A DNA stretch of 44,838 bases, from assembly GCA_903825275.1 (NCBI GenBank), contig CAIKAA010000166.1:1-44838 (forward strand), in the 5' to 3' direction. Positions within the stretch are counted from its first letter, which is position 1. Every line of letters begins with the position of its first letter. Both the position numbers and the translations under genes were made by a program. This document shows, piece after piece, positions 16,768 to 25,938 of this stretch. This DNA comes from an uncultured Fibrobacterota bacterium. GTDB taxonomy: Bacteria > Fibrobacterota > Fibrobacteria > UBA5070. The notes beneath the pieces are model-generated. The model had not been told where the DNA came from. It ran no database searches and saw nothing but the letters and a program-made list of their open reading frames with translations.

Positions 16768-17459
16768 TTGGAACGGACCTCAAGGGCCTTCAGCTGCAAG
16801 GAGCGCTCGACCCCCATGCCATCCAGTGCCAAGACCAAATCTTGGTTGGAGGAAGAGGGGGGAGCCAATTCCACCCAATTGAAGACAGAATCCGCGTCGG
16901 TGGCATCCATCCGGATCGCCATTTCAAAAAAAGCTCGGGCCGCCCGATTCCATCCTTGGCGATAACAGGAGATCCCAATCCCCCCCCAGGCCCGGGATTG
17001 ACCCGCATCTTCATCGATCGCCTGGAGAAAATAGGGGAGCGAATCGTTCCATTTCTCGGACCCCAACATTCGCTCGCCGCGATCACAAGAGGTCAATTCC
17101 TGGCCGGACCCAACCCGAATGGAGCGAGAATCTTTCTCCAAACCATCCGCAGTCTTCTCGGACACAATCTGCCCCCATTCTTCCTCCCGGCCCAGGGCCT
17201 GGGCGATGTCGCGCAGGTTCGCTTCATTGTCCGGATCGGCGGGAGCAAGTTGGTACGACTCCTTGGCAAGCACCCAGGCCTCTTCCCGCCGTCCCATCCA
17301 GAAGAGGGAAACGCTCTGTCCTTGAATCGCTCGCCATTGGGTCGGATCGGCTTCGAAGGCGGTTTTGAACAAGACGAAGGCGTCTTGCCATCTCGATTCG
17401 TCGAGGGCTTTTTCCCCTAACCGAAGCAGCTCCTCAAGGGATCCCACTGGTGCGGACAT
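16764..17459 (-). CDS. TPR-repeat protein
   Basis: 231 aa, soluble, with no signal peptide. Helical TPR-like repeats are seen at ~10-80 (LGEKALDESRWQDAFVLFKTAFEADP, YQLAPADPDNEANL) and ~130-195 (GERMLGSEKWNDSLPYFLQAIDEDAG, GWNRAARAFFEMAIRMDATD). The start is well supported by AGGAGG eight bases upstream of the ATG at 17457-17459. It probably acts with the coupled glycosyltransferase as a scaffold; this is inferred from the overlap only. Confidence 0.75.
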   Translation of the reverse strand: MSAPVGSLEELLRLGEKALDESRWQDAFVLFKTAFEADPTQWRAIQGQSVSLFWMGRREEAWVLAKESYQLAPADPDNEANLRDIAQALGREEEWGQIVSEKTADGLEKDSRSIRVGSGQELTSCDRGERMLGSEKWNDSLPYFLQAIDEDAGQSRAWGGIGISCYRQGWNRAARAFFEMAIRMDATDADSVFNWVELAPPSSSNQDLVLALDGMGVERSLQLKALEVRSK

Positions 17460-19311
17460 GGTTCATTACCTCCTGGCTCCTCAAGGTATTCTCTACATCG
17501 GGACTTTGCAGAGGTATCTTTCGTTGCTTCACATGCCTTATGTCCGCGAATTGTTGGATTCTGCGCCCAGCGCAGGAATCGCCGAACTCCACTCGTCCCA
17601 CTTGGGGCGAGCGGGAATTGTCCAAAGCAGCCGCATCCGCGCCGAGCTGGAAGTTTGGTTGTCGGATCCTGTCCGCCGCGAAGATTTCGTTCGGGACAAT
17701 CCTCCGGCAAATCTTTCCCTGACCAAACTGGCTTTTGTCGGTTCGTCGGGCTTTGCCGATTTGGAAGCCATCGAGGACCTGTCCAAGGAACTTTTGGCCT
17801 TCCGCCCGGTGGGAGACGACAGCGGCTGGCATGGCCTGGACGATTGGAGTGAAAGCCTTCGCGCCATTTGGCTGGAAGGACGAGTCATTTCCAGCCCTCC
17901 GGCCAGGCAGGACGCTCTGCCCTCCAATTTGGGATGGGTAGAGGGCGTGGCCGGACTTTCGGCTCGAATCGACTTGGGCCAAGGGCGCCTGAACCGATCG
18001 GGCGAGCTCAATCGCCGGGATCGCCCCATGCTCCGGTCCTGTTTCTTCCATCTCTCGCACTTGCCTGAAGAAGCCGGCGAACTTTGCTTGGACCTGACCC
18101 TGGCGTTCCTTTCGGGACGACAGTGGATTGTGGCTCGCTCGGGCAAGCTCGAGTGCCACGAAGAAATGGTCCAAGCCCTCAGTGAGCCCAACGATTGGCT
18201 GCGTTGGATCCGCAATTGGTGGCTTCGCCAGAGCCTGCCCAATGGCGAGGGATGGTGGGATCAAGTGTCTCAATTCATTTTGAGCGGCGAAGATGCATTG
18301 CGGGTTTGGAGCTGGCTCGATGGCAAGGAGCCTCCCGTCGAAGGCCGCAATCCCTCCTGGAAAGAACTGAGCCTTCGCCTTCGCCAAGCCATCGCCCTAG
18401 GCCTTCTGGAAGCCGACCTCGAAGACGGAACCATCGCCCGAGTTCGACCGGGATCGGACCTCGCCGCGTTTGGGGTGGATCGCCCCGTGACGTGCACGGC
18501 CGATTTTTTGGTGTACCTTGGGCCGGGCGCTTCCCCCTTGTTGCGGCGTGGCTTGGAAGCCATGTCGGTCCGCGAACAATCGGGTCGAATCAGCCGTTAC
18601 CGATTGACCAAAGAAGCCGTTCTCACCATGTCCGCCAGCGCCTCGCTTGGACCCACGGTTCCAGACATGATCGATGCCCTGGACCCACCCGAGACGGTGC
18701 GCCGGACCTTGGCCGAATGGATGCTGGCGCGTCGCACCTGCCAGTTCGAATCGCTGCGCGTTTTGCGCGTGCGCGATGTCCACCGCCACCAGGAATTGTC
18801 CGCACTGCCTCTGGTTGCCGGTCTGATCCGCGAAACCATCCCTGGCTGGGGGTTTGTGGTCGATCCCGCCCTGGAGCCCGATCTGCGTCGGGTTTTGGCA
18901 ACCTTGGGTTTCGATCCTCCGGCCCTGGAATTGGAGGTGGTGGCCGACACGCCCTGGATCCCTCCGGAACTTCCGCCCAAGTACGAACACTTCCAACCGG
19001 AAGAATGGCACCTCACCCCGCAGCACAGCGACGATGGCCGTCGCAACGCGGTTTCCTCGGCGTCCAAATACGGCGAGGTCTTGAAGGAACTGCCCTTTTC
19101 GGATCTCTTGCGGGTCGCCGAGTACGCCATTTTGACCGATGTCGATGTGGAAGCCATCTTGCGCGGCGCCGGATCGCGTCCGGTGCGATTCCGGGCCTTG
19201 CGGATCGACAAACGCCGCGAACCGGTGACCCTGGAAATCCGCTCCCAAGGCGCTCGGGAATCCCGCGAAATTCCGTTGGAATCGATCAAGAAAATCCGCA
19301 TCGTGGAGTGA
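17458..19311 (+). CDS. Helicase_C_3-like (helicase-associated) protein lacking ATPase motifs
   Basis: ~617 aa from the ATG at 17458. The central-to-C-terminal region (~340-490: TADFLVYLGPGASPLLRRGL, GRISRYRLTKEAVLTM, VPETVRR-like ETVRRTLAEWM, and GWGFVVDPALEPDLRRVLATLGF) resembles the helicase-associated domain (PF13625) found with XPB/Ssl2-like helicases. The last ~75 residues (SDLLRVAEYAILTDVDVEAI...PVRFRALRIDKRREPVTL) look WYL-like. I see no Walker A or DEAD/DEAH box, and no partner helicase nearby. The start is uncertain: this ATG overlaps the divergent gene's start and has no ribosome-binding site, whereas TTG at 17524 has AGAGG upstream. Confidence 0.65.
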   Translation: MVHYLLAPQGILYIGTLQRYLSLLHMPYVRELLDSAPSAGIAELHSSHLGRAGIVQSSRIRAELEVWLSDPVRREDFVRDNPPANLSLTKLAFVGSSGFADLEAIEDLSKELLAFRPVGDDSGWHGLDDWSESLRAIWLEGRVISSPPARQDALPSNLGWVEGVAGLSARIDLGQGRLNRSGELNRRDRPMLRSCFFHLSHLPEEAGELCLDLTLAFLSGRQWIVARSGKLECHEEMVQALSEPNDWLRWIRNWWLRQSLPNGEGWWDQVSQFILSGEDALRVWSWLDGKEPPVEGRNPSWKELSLRLRQAIALGLLEADLEDGTIARVRPGSDLAAFGVDRPVTCTADFLVYLGPGASPLLRRGLEAMSVREQSGRISRYRLTKEAVLTMSASASLGPTVPDMIDALDPPETVRRTLAEWMLARRTCQFESLRVLRVRDVHRHQELSALPLVAGLIRETIPGWGFVVDPALEPDLRRVLATLGFDPPALELEVVADTPWIPPELPPKYEHFQPEEWHLTPQHSDDGRRNAVSSASKYGEVLKELPFSDLLRVAEYAILTDVDVEAILRGAGSRPVRFRALRIDKRREPVTLEIRSQGARESREIPLESIKKIRIVE

Positions 19312-19346
19312 ACCGAGATCGGTTCGAATTCCCCCGGTTGGAGATT

Positions 19347-21158
19347 CTACAGTCGGCTCAAGGTATCGCGCAAAACCCAAACGGGAACGGGCATGCGCAG
19401 GAGACGGACCCCCGCAGGAGGCACGAAATTGCCCACCGAGGGCTTGTGTAAAATCAACAACGGCCCGCCACAAGCCAGAATGGTTTTCCAATGGATCGAG
19501 TCGGGATCCACCACGGCCACCTTACGGACTCCTTGGGCATTGGCCAACAACTCGGGGGTCTCAAAACTCTCGACCTTTCCCGAGCGTGTTAGAACGTGTT
19601 CGATCGGATCGGGGACCCGGTAGCGCCCGTCGCGCCAATAGCCAAACCCAATTTCTCCCCAATCTTTGGAATCTTTCGACGCGGGATTCTCGGGGCTTGG
19701 GAGTCCCGCCAACACCCCCAACTTCAGGATTTCTTCCCGCAGATGGGGCATTTCGATCACCAACCGCTCGGGCTCTCGCCAAGTACGACTTTCCTCTTGG
19801 GACAAGGCACGAACTTCGGCCAATTCTCCCCATCCCCATCCTAGCGCCACGGCCAGATGATGGGCCGCATCCAAGCGGCGCGGCAGCTCTCCCGGCTCGC
19901 GAGGCTGGCGTCCCAGACAAATATTCTGGTAGTCGCGCAAGGGGCCCGCCAGCGATTCCGGCAACCGGTAGCGGGAGAACACTTCCTGGGCCATCTGGCC
20001 GTGAACCATGCCAAACGCTTCCGAGACGGCATCGGAGGGGGGTTTCCCACTCTCCAAGGCTTGGGTACGGCATTCCAACCACTCTTCACCCAGAGCCTGG
20101 AGTCCGAAGAGCAAAGGAAGGTCGTGGAACAAGCCTGACAGGTAGGCGCCGGGCCGAAACACACTGGGGGCCAGTCGATCGCAAATCACCGCCGTGGCAA
20201 GGCTATGCCACCAGATCTCGGACAAATCCTGTCCAATGGGTCCGTGCAAGGCCTCGCGATCCACCAAGGGAATGGAGGAAACGATGTCGATCACCGCGTC
20301 GATCCCCACGTTGCGCAACGCTTCGTCCAGCTGCCCCACCAAGTTGACGCCGCGATGGGCCGCCGAATTGGCCAAGGACAACACCCTTGCGGAAAGCACG
20401 GGGTCGCGCCGAACCACCGTTTCCAATTGGGGCAGACTTGCCGTCATGGATGTGGCCAACTCCAAAATCTCGGTGGCGGGACCGGGAAGGGTTTTGGCTT
20501 CCAGGTTTCGAAACATCCGGATTCGCGCGGCAATTTTTTTGCGCTTGAGGACCAAACCTTCCCGGGCGTCGAAGTTCGAGATCGGTCCCGTGGTGGAGGG
20601 AGCGCCGAAACTGGAGGAGGGTGCCAGAGTGGAGGCGGTCGAAAGGCTGGAAATCGGACCGCGCGTCGAACTGGCCCCAAGCGTCGAGGGCATCGCGACC
20701 GTTTTGCCGCCGCCGCTGGAAGGATCCTCTTGGACAGGGTTCGCGAAAACGGTCCGCGCCGGTGAGACGCTGTGGACGAGGCTTTGCTCGTCCGCAAGCC
20801 TCATCTCGATCCGCAAGACCAGCTCTTGGACCGAAAAGGAAGATTTCACGACAAAGTCGCGCACGCCAAGCTTGGCGGCTTCTTCCAAATATTCCCGCTT
20901 GGGCTGGGCCGTCATCAGAATGACGGGAATCCGGGCGCGATCTTGGCGACCGTTGATCAATCGCAGGAATTCAATGCCATCGTAATCGGGCATGCAGATG
21001 TCGACCAAAGCCAAATCGGGAATCTGCTTGGACATCAAGGAAAGCGCGGTCGGCACCGAATCGGCCTCGTCCACCACAAAGCCGCGAAGCTTCAAAACAT
21101 CGCAGATGGCATCGCGAAACATTTGTTGGTCGTCGACAACCAAAACCCTTTTGTTCAT
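19347..21158 (-). CDS. Response regulator with HDOD domain
   Basis: 603 aa. Residues 1-120 form a receiver domain (VLVVDD, phosphoacceptor D53 in LVDICMPDYDG). A Ser/Thr/Gly-rich linker with imperfect repeats (STRGPISSL, STTGPISNF) spans ~145-200. An HDOD domain follows (~205-420: LPGPATEILELATSM, VVRRDPVLSARVLSLANSA, and SEIWWHSLATAVICDRLA). The ~180 C-terminal residues are unassigned. HDOD proteins are output domains in signalling, often tied to motility or virulence control. It overlaps the upstream kinase gene by ATGA (21155-21158), so the kinase is the likely partner. Confidence 0.88.
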   Translation of the reverse strand: MNKRVLVVDDQQMFRDAICDVLKLRGFVVDEADSVPTALSLMSKQIPDLALVDICMPDYDGIEFLRLINGRQDRARIPVILMTAQPKREYLEEAAKLGVRDFVVKSSFSVQELVLRIEMRLADEQSLVHSVSPARTVFANPVQEDPSSGGGKTVAMPSTLGASSTRGPISSLSTASTLAPSSSFGAPSTTGPISNFDAREGLVLKRKKIAARIRMFRNLEAKTLPGPATEILELATSMTASLPQLETVVRRDPVLSARVLSLANSAAHRGVNLVGQLDEALRNVGIDAVIDIVSSIPLVDREALHGPIGQDLSEIWWHSLATAVICDRLAPSVFRPGAYLSGLFHDLPLLFGLQALGEEWLECRTQALESGKPPSDAVSEAFGMVHGQMAQEVFSRYRLPESLAGPLRDYQNICLGRQPREPGELPRRLDAAHHLAVALGWGWGELAEVRALSQEESRTWREPERLVIEMPHLREEILKLGVLAGLPSPENPASKDSKDWGEIGFGYWRDGRYRVPDPIEHVLTRSGKVESFETPELLANAQGVRKVAVVDPDSIHWKTILACGGPLLILHKPSVGNFVPPAGVRLLRMPVPVWVLRDTLSRL

Positions 21159-22414
21159 GACGAGAGGACCGTGTCCAACGGCGCAAAATCAAACTCGGTC
21201 GAAACTTCCGGCAAATCGTTGCGAAAGCGAACCGAAACCTCGGTGCCTTCTCCCGGCCAAGTCTCGATGCGGATTCGTCCCCCGTGTCGCGCCGCGACCC
21301 TTCGACAGATCGCCAACCCCAAACCCGCACCTTGGACCGAAAAATGGCGGCGTCGCGCCCCGGAGGAAAGCGCCAAGGGCTCGCCCAGCATGGGCAGAAT
21401 CTCGGAGGGAATCCCTTCGCCGGAATCCCGGATTCGCAACGTCACCCAAACCGGGTTGTCCGGGTCCTGTTCGACCCCGACTTTGACAACCCCCTTGCTC
21501 GTGGCCCGCAAGGCGTTGGACAAGATGTTGACGCACATCCGGCGGATCCCATGGGGATTGCCCAAAATTTCGCAAGGCCCCTGATCCAGGATCACCAAAT
21601 CCACTTCCGCACGAACCGAGCCCCGCACCAGTTCTGAAGCTCCGCGAATCTCCGAGCGCAGATCAAATCGAGTCCAGGTGGAAACATCCGTGTCGTCGCA
21701 AACGAAGGCATCGGTCACATCGCGAACCGTTTCCGCCAGGTGGATGGAGATCTTGACAATTCTTGTCACAAGCCGACTCACCTCGGGAAGAAGCAGGTCG
21801 GAGCTCCACGCCAAGGTTTCGGCGGTGGCCCGCAGTGCCCCGATCGGGGTGCGCAGGTCGTGGGCCAAGGTCGCGACCACCTCGCGAAATTCCGCCGCTC
21901 CGTTTTCCAACAAACGCCGGTCGAAACTCAAATTGACGCGTCGTTCCAGATCCCGGCTAAGCCCCACCACGCGCCGCGCCGAGCGCAATCGCGCGATGAA
22001 TTCCAATCGCTGCATGGGCTTGGGGATGAAGTCGTCGGCTCCATCCAAAAAGGCTTGGTTCAACAGTTTGGGATTGGGGTCCCCCGTCACCAAGATGAAA
22101 TAGGGAATGCTGTCACGGCCAGGTCCGCGTAAAATCTTGAGTAGCGTGATGCCATCCATTCCCGGCATCACTTGGTCCGCGATGACGATGTCGATTGGCT
22201 CCCGATCCAAAATTTCCAGGGCTTCGTTTCCGTTGTGAGCCGTCTTGAGATCGTACCCTTCCCCCGAGAGCCATGCCAGTTCCAGTTCGATGATCAGTCG
22301 ATCATCGTCGATCAGCAAAATGCTCAACGGTTTGTCAGGCTGGGATTCGGCCAAAGGAAGTCCTCCAATCAAACCCCATTGAACCATCCAGACCCGCTCG
22401 GGGTCAACCACCAT
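21155..22414 (-). CDS. Hybrid sensor: N-terminal receiver domain and histidine kinase
   Basis: ~419 aa from the ATG at 22414 (GGAGA upstream); a TTG start at 22441 would add nine residues. The receiver domain is N-terminal (ILLIDDDRLI, phosphoacceptor ~D80 in IVIADQVMPGMDG). HisKA follows with H185 in TLAHDLRTPIGAL, then HATPase_c with NILSNALRA (N box), DSGEGIP (G1) and GAGLGLAICRRVAARHGG (G2). It has no transmembrane segment, so it is cytoplasmic and itself phosphorylated by, or exchanging phosphate with, another kinase. It is coupled to the REC-HDOD gene. Confidence 0.9.
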   Translation of the reverse strand: MVVDPERVWMVQWGLIGGLPLAESQPDKPLSILLIDDDRLIIELELAWLSGEGYDLKTAHNGNEALEILDREPIDIVIADQVMPGMDGITLLKILRGPGRDSIPYFILVTGDPNPKLLNQAFLDGADDFIPKPMQRLEFIARLRSARRVVGLSRDLERRVNLSFDRRLLENGAAEFREVVATLAHDLRTPIGALRATAETLAWSSDLLLPEVSRLVTRIVKISIHLAETVRDVTDAFVCDDTDVSTWTRFDLRSEIRGASELVRGSVRAEVDLVILDQGPCEILGNPHGIRRMCVNILSNALRATSKGVVKVGVEQDPDNPVWVTLRIRDSGEGIPSEILPMLGEPLALSSGARRRHFSVQGAGLGLAICRRVAARHGGRIRIETWPGEGTEVSVRFRNDLPEVSTEFDFAPLDTVLSS

Positions 22415-22537
22415 CGGGGTTTCTCCACAATCCCACTTCAAGCAGCCAAAACGTCCCCGAATTTGTCCAAGGCCACTCTAAAAACCAATTTCCGCTTCCC
22501 AACCACCAATCCGTCCAACCAAAGCGGGAGTTTTGCC

Positions 22538-23497
22538 TCAGGGATTCCAACAGTTGGCGGATTGGTCGTCGATGTAAACCCAGAAGCGGATGTCCATGGG
22601 GATGTTCGAGGTGTAGGTGTAGAATCCCCAAGCCCCGGTGGACGCCAAGCTGGCGTTCCAGGTTTCATCGTGGTAGGTTAGGCTATCCATTCCAACCATA
22701 TATAGCCCGTCGTGGAAACCGGCCATCTTCCAACCAACACCCAAATCCGCTGCGCAAAAGGAATCGGCCACAACTTTGGAACGAAGCCAGGTGCCGGCAA
22801 CTCTTGGTCCCAAGGCGCTATGCCCCCCCTGCCAGGGTCCGTAATAAGGATCGTTGGTCCTCGATGGATAGTCTACCTGGTAGGCCGGACGCGCCAGCCA
22901 TTCGCTCTTGTTGCAAAGCATTGGAAGCACCCCGTTGCAGGGTTGGTCACCGACGTAGGCGTTGCACATGGACAAGGCCCCATTGATCCCGCCGCCACAG
23001 GCCAGGAAATCGACAGGGAACTTGGTTTCCCGCTTGCGCTTGAGCCATGTCAAGCCTTTGCGAACGGGAAGGTACCCGGGACCTTTCCGGGAAGGTTGAA
23101 CCACCGGTACATCCTGGACGGCAACAGCTCCCTCCTTCAGGCTCACCCGAACGGTATCGGAAAACCAACCGATCGTGTCACTCACGCCAAAAACCTTGTA
23201 GTTGCCTGCCCCCAAGGAATCAAAGAGATAGGTCTGGCCATTCAGGATGAACGCGCTGTCGATCGGTCGAAGCACTCCTTGTTGGAACAACAACACAGTC
23301 AGCTTCAGGGGGGCGGAGTTGGAATCGCTTTTGCGGGCTGCCTGGCCATTGGAGTCCAACAAAAGAATTCGGCCGGAAATCTTGCCCGTGTTCCCGGTCG
23401 AGGTGACCCCTCCGTTCCTCTCCAAGGAACAGCCATAAATCATCATCGAGACAAATATTGTCAAAAATAACCGAGCCCTCGATTGAACAAAAATCAT
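22538..23497 (-). CDS. Lipoprotein coupled to a TIGR02147 regulator
   Basis: 319 aa. A signal peptide with lipobox IYGC (cleavage before C23) marks a lipoprotein. Residues ~38-130 look like a beta-rich carrier or carboxypeptidase-regulatory-like domain (GKISGRILLLDSNGQ, FDSLGAGNYKVFGV). The second half is Cys- and Trp-rich (ACGGGINGALSMCNAYVG, PCNGVLPMLC) and unassigned. GGAGGGG precedes the ATG. The start overlaps the stop of the TIGR02147 gene by four bases. Such regulator-lipoprotein pairs are typical of Fibrobacter genomes as I recall them; the role of this one is unknown. Confidence 0.7.
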   Translation of the reverse strand: MIFVQSRARLFLTIFVSMMIYGCSLERNGGVTSTGNTGKISGRILLLDSNGQAARKSDSNSAPLKLTVLLFQQGVLRPIDSAFILNGQTYLFDSLGAGNYKVFGVSDTIGWFSDTVRVSLKEGAVAVQDVPVVQPSRKGPGYLPVRKGLTWLKRKRETKFPVDFLACGGGINGALSMCNAYVGDQPCNGVLPMLCNKSEWLARPAYQVDYPSRTNDPYYGPWQGGHSALGPRVAGTWLRSKVVADSFCAADLGVGWKMAGFHDGLYMVGMDSLTYHDETWNASLASTGAWGFYTYTSNIPMDIRFWVYIDDQSANCWNP

Positions 23498-24357
23498 TGA
23501 ATCCCCTCCGTGATGGAGCCGCCTCGAGTCACAGGAAATAGTTGCATGTTCATCTGGAAAACGTCCATGTCCGTTCCTTGCATGGCCAAGATTTCCTTGA
23601 CCAACTCCTCTTGAAACCGCCGCATTTTCTGCCGCAGCCTTGGGAGCACGGACACTGGAATCGAAAAGGTAATCGAGCTGATCTCTCTCTGATGGGTCGG
23701 GAGGGTATCCAAAGCCACCCGAGCGCGTTCGATCATCGTGTCTTGAAACCGCAAAATCGCAAGATCCGCTCCATCCGGATCGCTTTGCAAATAGGGGTCG
23801 ACCTGCTGGTACTCTCCCTCAGGAGTTTCTTCCAAAAGTCCCATGTCGCAAAGACTCTTCACGGATTTCCGGCAGCGCGCGGCCGACATGGGAGGGTCCA
23901 TCCGCTTTCCCAGAGCATCCCAATCGCTTTTGAACACGGTGGCACTGGCCAATTCCCGCAACACAGGAAGTCGCCAATCGCTGAAATAGGCGTAAGTGTC
24001 CAACCCTTTGGCGATTTTTTGCAACCGAACCGGCATCAACGAACGCATCCGTTCATGTTGCCGAGTTCGTTCCGTAAGCGACGACGCCCTCCGGCGCAGG
24101 ACCATGGCCTCCAGAAATTCCGAACGAGGGGCATCGAGACCGATCAGAACGGACAAACGATTCACCAATTCAGGGCTTACCGGCAACAAGGGATCGTTCA
24201 AGATGCGGTGCAAATGACTTTTGGAAGCCAACCCCAGCCGTCCTGCCACCGCCTGCAAACTCCCTCGACGCCCCAATGCTTTGCGCTGGGTGTCGAACCA
24301 ATCCCTGAGATAAACTTGCGGATCAGTGTATAGGAAAGGATCCGGGTCTGGAGTCAC
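23494..24357 (-). CDS. TIGR02147 family protein (Fibrobacter-type putative regulator)
   Basis: 287 aa, the family's usual size. The opening YTDPQVYLRDWFDTQRK with GSLQAVAGRLGLASKSHLHRIL (helix-turn-helix-like) is the hallmark of TIGR02147, known chiefly from Fibrobacter. The middle YFSDWRLPVLRELAS and CRKSVKSLCDMGLLEETPEGEYQ resemble a winged-helix segment, and the C-terminus FSIPVSVLPRLRQKMRRFQEELVKEIL is conserved. The start is GTG at 24357 with a weak ribosome-binding site. It likely controls itself and the coupled lipoprotein gene (inference). Confidence 0.85.
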   Translation of the reverse strand: MTPDPDPFLYTDPQVYLRDWFDTQRKALGRRGSLQAVAGRLGLASKSHLHRILNDPLLPVSPELVNRLSVLIGLDAPRSEFLEAMVLRRRASSLTERTRQHERMRSLMPVRLQKIAKGLDTYAYFSDWRLPVLRELASATVFKSDWDALGKRMDPPMSAARCRKSVKSLCDMGLLEETPEGEYQQVDPYLQSDPDGADLAILRFQDTMIERARVALDTLPTHQREISSITFSIPVSVLPRLRQKMRRFQEELVKEILAMQGTDMDVFQMNMQLFPVTRGGSITEGIQ

Positions 24358-24463
24358 GTTCGAAAAGAGGAAACAAAATCGAGGACTGGCAAGTCGACGA
24401 TTTCAAAAAGCGATTCCCTCCGAACACGGAAAAGTCCCTGTCCCCCGCCTTGACCAAATCCGT

Positions 24464-25873
24464 TCAGCTCTTGAACCTTTGGCGAACCAATTTGCAACTC
24501 TCCGCAAATTCGTGATCGGTGGCAAGGATCTCGCGGGCAGCTTCCAGGGAGTGCGTCACGGTGCTGTAGTCGCGCCCGAACAAAAGGCCGATGGAGTGGA
24601 GCGTGTTGTCCGTCAGTTCGTGGATGAGCAGCATCGCCAATTGACGAGCCACGACGACCGGACGTTTGCGGGTCCGCGAACGCATCAGGGCGAGGTCGAT
24701 TTGAAACACGTCGGCCACGGCTTGGGCGATTGCACCGGGGGACGCCTGGTTCTTGCGGTTGCGCAAGGCATCCTTGAACACCGCCTCGGCGGTGGCGCGA
24801 TCGACGCGCCCTCCGCACATGTCCGAAAAAGCGCAAAGTTTGAGGAGTGCGCCCTCCAATTGCCGGACATTTCCGGTGAACTGTTCCGCGATCAACTCCA
24901 AAACATCCGGAGTGATGTGCCAGCCCCCTTCTTGGGCCTTGCGCCGAAGAATGGCCAGGCGCGTGTCTTGGTCGGGAGCATCGAGGTCGGCCACGAAACC
25001 CGATTCGATCTGGCGCAAAATTTGGCGATCGAAATGCTGGACTTCCGAAGGCGGGCGATCGCAAGTGAGGATGATCTGTTTGCGCTGGCTTTGGAGCACG
25101 CTCATCACGTAGACCATCTGCTCGCGAAAACGCGGTTTGTCGACCTCTCCGCCAAAAAATTGGATGTCATCCAAAAGCAAAACGCTGGCATCGCGATAGA
25201 TGTTGTGGAACGCCTTCAGATCGCCTTTGCGGGCCACTTCGAGATACTCGCGGGCAAATTCTTCGGAAGTTCGGTACACGACTTTGCGGGCAACATCGTG
25301 GCCCAAAACGAAATGCCCGATGGCGGTCATCAAATGGGTCTTGCCCAAACCCGTGCCGCCCACCAACAGGAGAGGATTGGCGCGCCCCCCGCCCGGAAAT
25401 TCAGCCACCTGCCGAGCCACGGCCAAGGCCAAGCGATTGCAATCGCCTTCGACAAAACTTTCAAAATTCATGCGTGGGGCCAACCGGGCGGCTTCCCGCC
25501 GAACCGCCTCGGCCTGCACTTCTTGACGGGCCGAAAGCACCTTGGCCACCGGAATGCGGGGCAAGAGGCGCTTTTCGCCAATCGCCACCGGTATCTCGGA
25601 AATCCCCTCGGGGTCCAGAACAATCCGGACATGGACTTCTCCGCCGATTTCCTCGCGAAGGATCCGTTCTATCAAGCCTTTGTGGTGGGCGTGAACGAAT
25701 TCCTTGGCGATCAAAGTGGGGGCGAGAACTTGAAGATTTTCGCCTTCCCACTCCCCAAGCCTCAACGGAGCAAACCACGCAGCATAAGCTGCTCGGCTCA
25801 CTTCGCGGGAGACTCGCTCCAGACAGGCCTGCCATAGGCGACTGGAATCGGATTGGATCAACAATGAGTTCAC
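24464..25873 (-). CDS. dnaA: Chromosomal replication initiator protein DnaA
   Basis: 469 aa. It binds DnaA boxes and opens the origin. Domain I is at ~10-80; domain III (AAA+) has Walker A GGTGLGKTH (172-180) and Walker B VLLLDDIQFF (231-240). Domain IV carries the DNA-binding signature RSRTRKRPVVVARQLAM and DYSTVTHSLEA. The start is GTG at 25871-25873; the DnaA box at 25876-25884 lies right at the ribosome-binding position. It is not next to dnaN, gyrB or rpmH, which often neighbour dnaA. Confidence 0.97.
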   Translation of the reverse strand: MNSLLIQSDSSRLWQACLERVSREVSRAAYAAWFAPLRLGEWEGENLQVLAPTLIAKEFVHAHHKGLIERILREEIGGEVHVRIVLDPEGISEIPVAIGEKRLLPRIPVAKVLSARQEVQAEAVRREAARLAPRMNFESFVEGDCNRLALAVARQVAEFPGGGRANPLLLVGGTGLGKTHLMTAIGHFVLGHDVARKVVYRTSEEFAREYLEVARKGDLKAFHNIYRDASVLLLDDIQFFGGEVDKPRFREQMVYVMSVLQSQRKQIILTCDRPPSEVQHFDRQILRQIESGFVADLDAPDQDTRLAILRRKAQEGGWHITPDVLELIAEQFTGNVRQLEGALLKLCAFSDMCGGRVDRATAEAVFKDALRNRKNQASPGAIAQAVADVFQIDLALMRSRTRKRPVVVARQLAMLLIHELTDNTLHSIGLLFGRDYSTVTHSLEAAREILATDHEFAESCKLVRQRFKS

Positions 25874-25875
25874 GT

Positions 25876-25884
25876 TAATCCACA
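25876..25884 (+). promoter_or_regulatory. DnaA box, one mismatch, at the dnaA start
   Basis: TAATCCACA differs from TTATCCACA at one base and sits 2-11 bases upstream of the dnaA GTG. DnaA binding here could block its own expression. Confidence 0.6.
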
Positions 25885-25938
25885 GGAATGGGGATACGCA
25901 GCATTTATGTACCAGCTATCCCCGGGTTCATTCACGAG

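Noticed and set aside
20985-20994. TCGGGCATGC inside the REC-HDOD gene as a fifth repeat copy
   Set aside because: Only half of the palindrome is present and it encodes conserved receiver-domain residues (ACMPDYDG-type turn), so it is coincidental.
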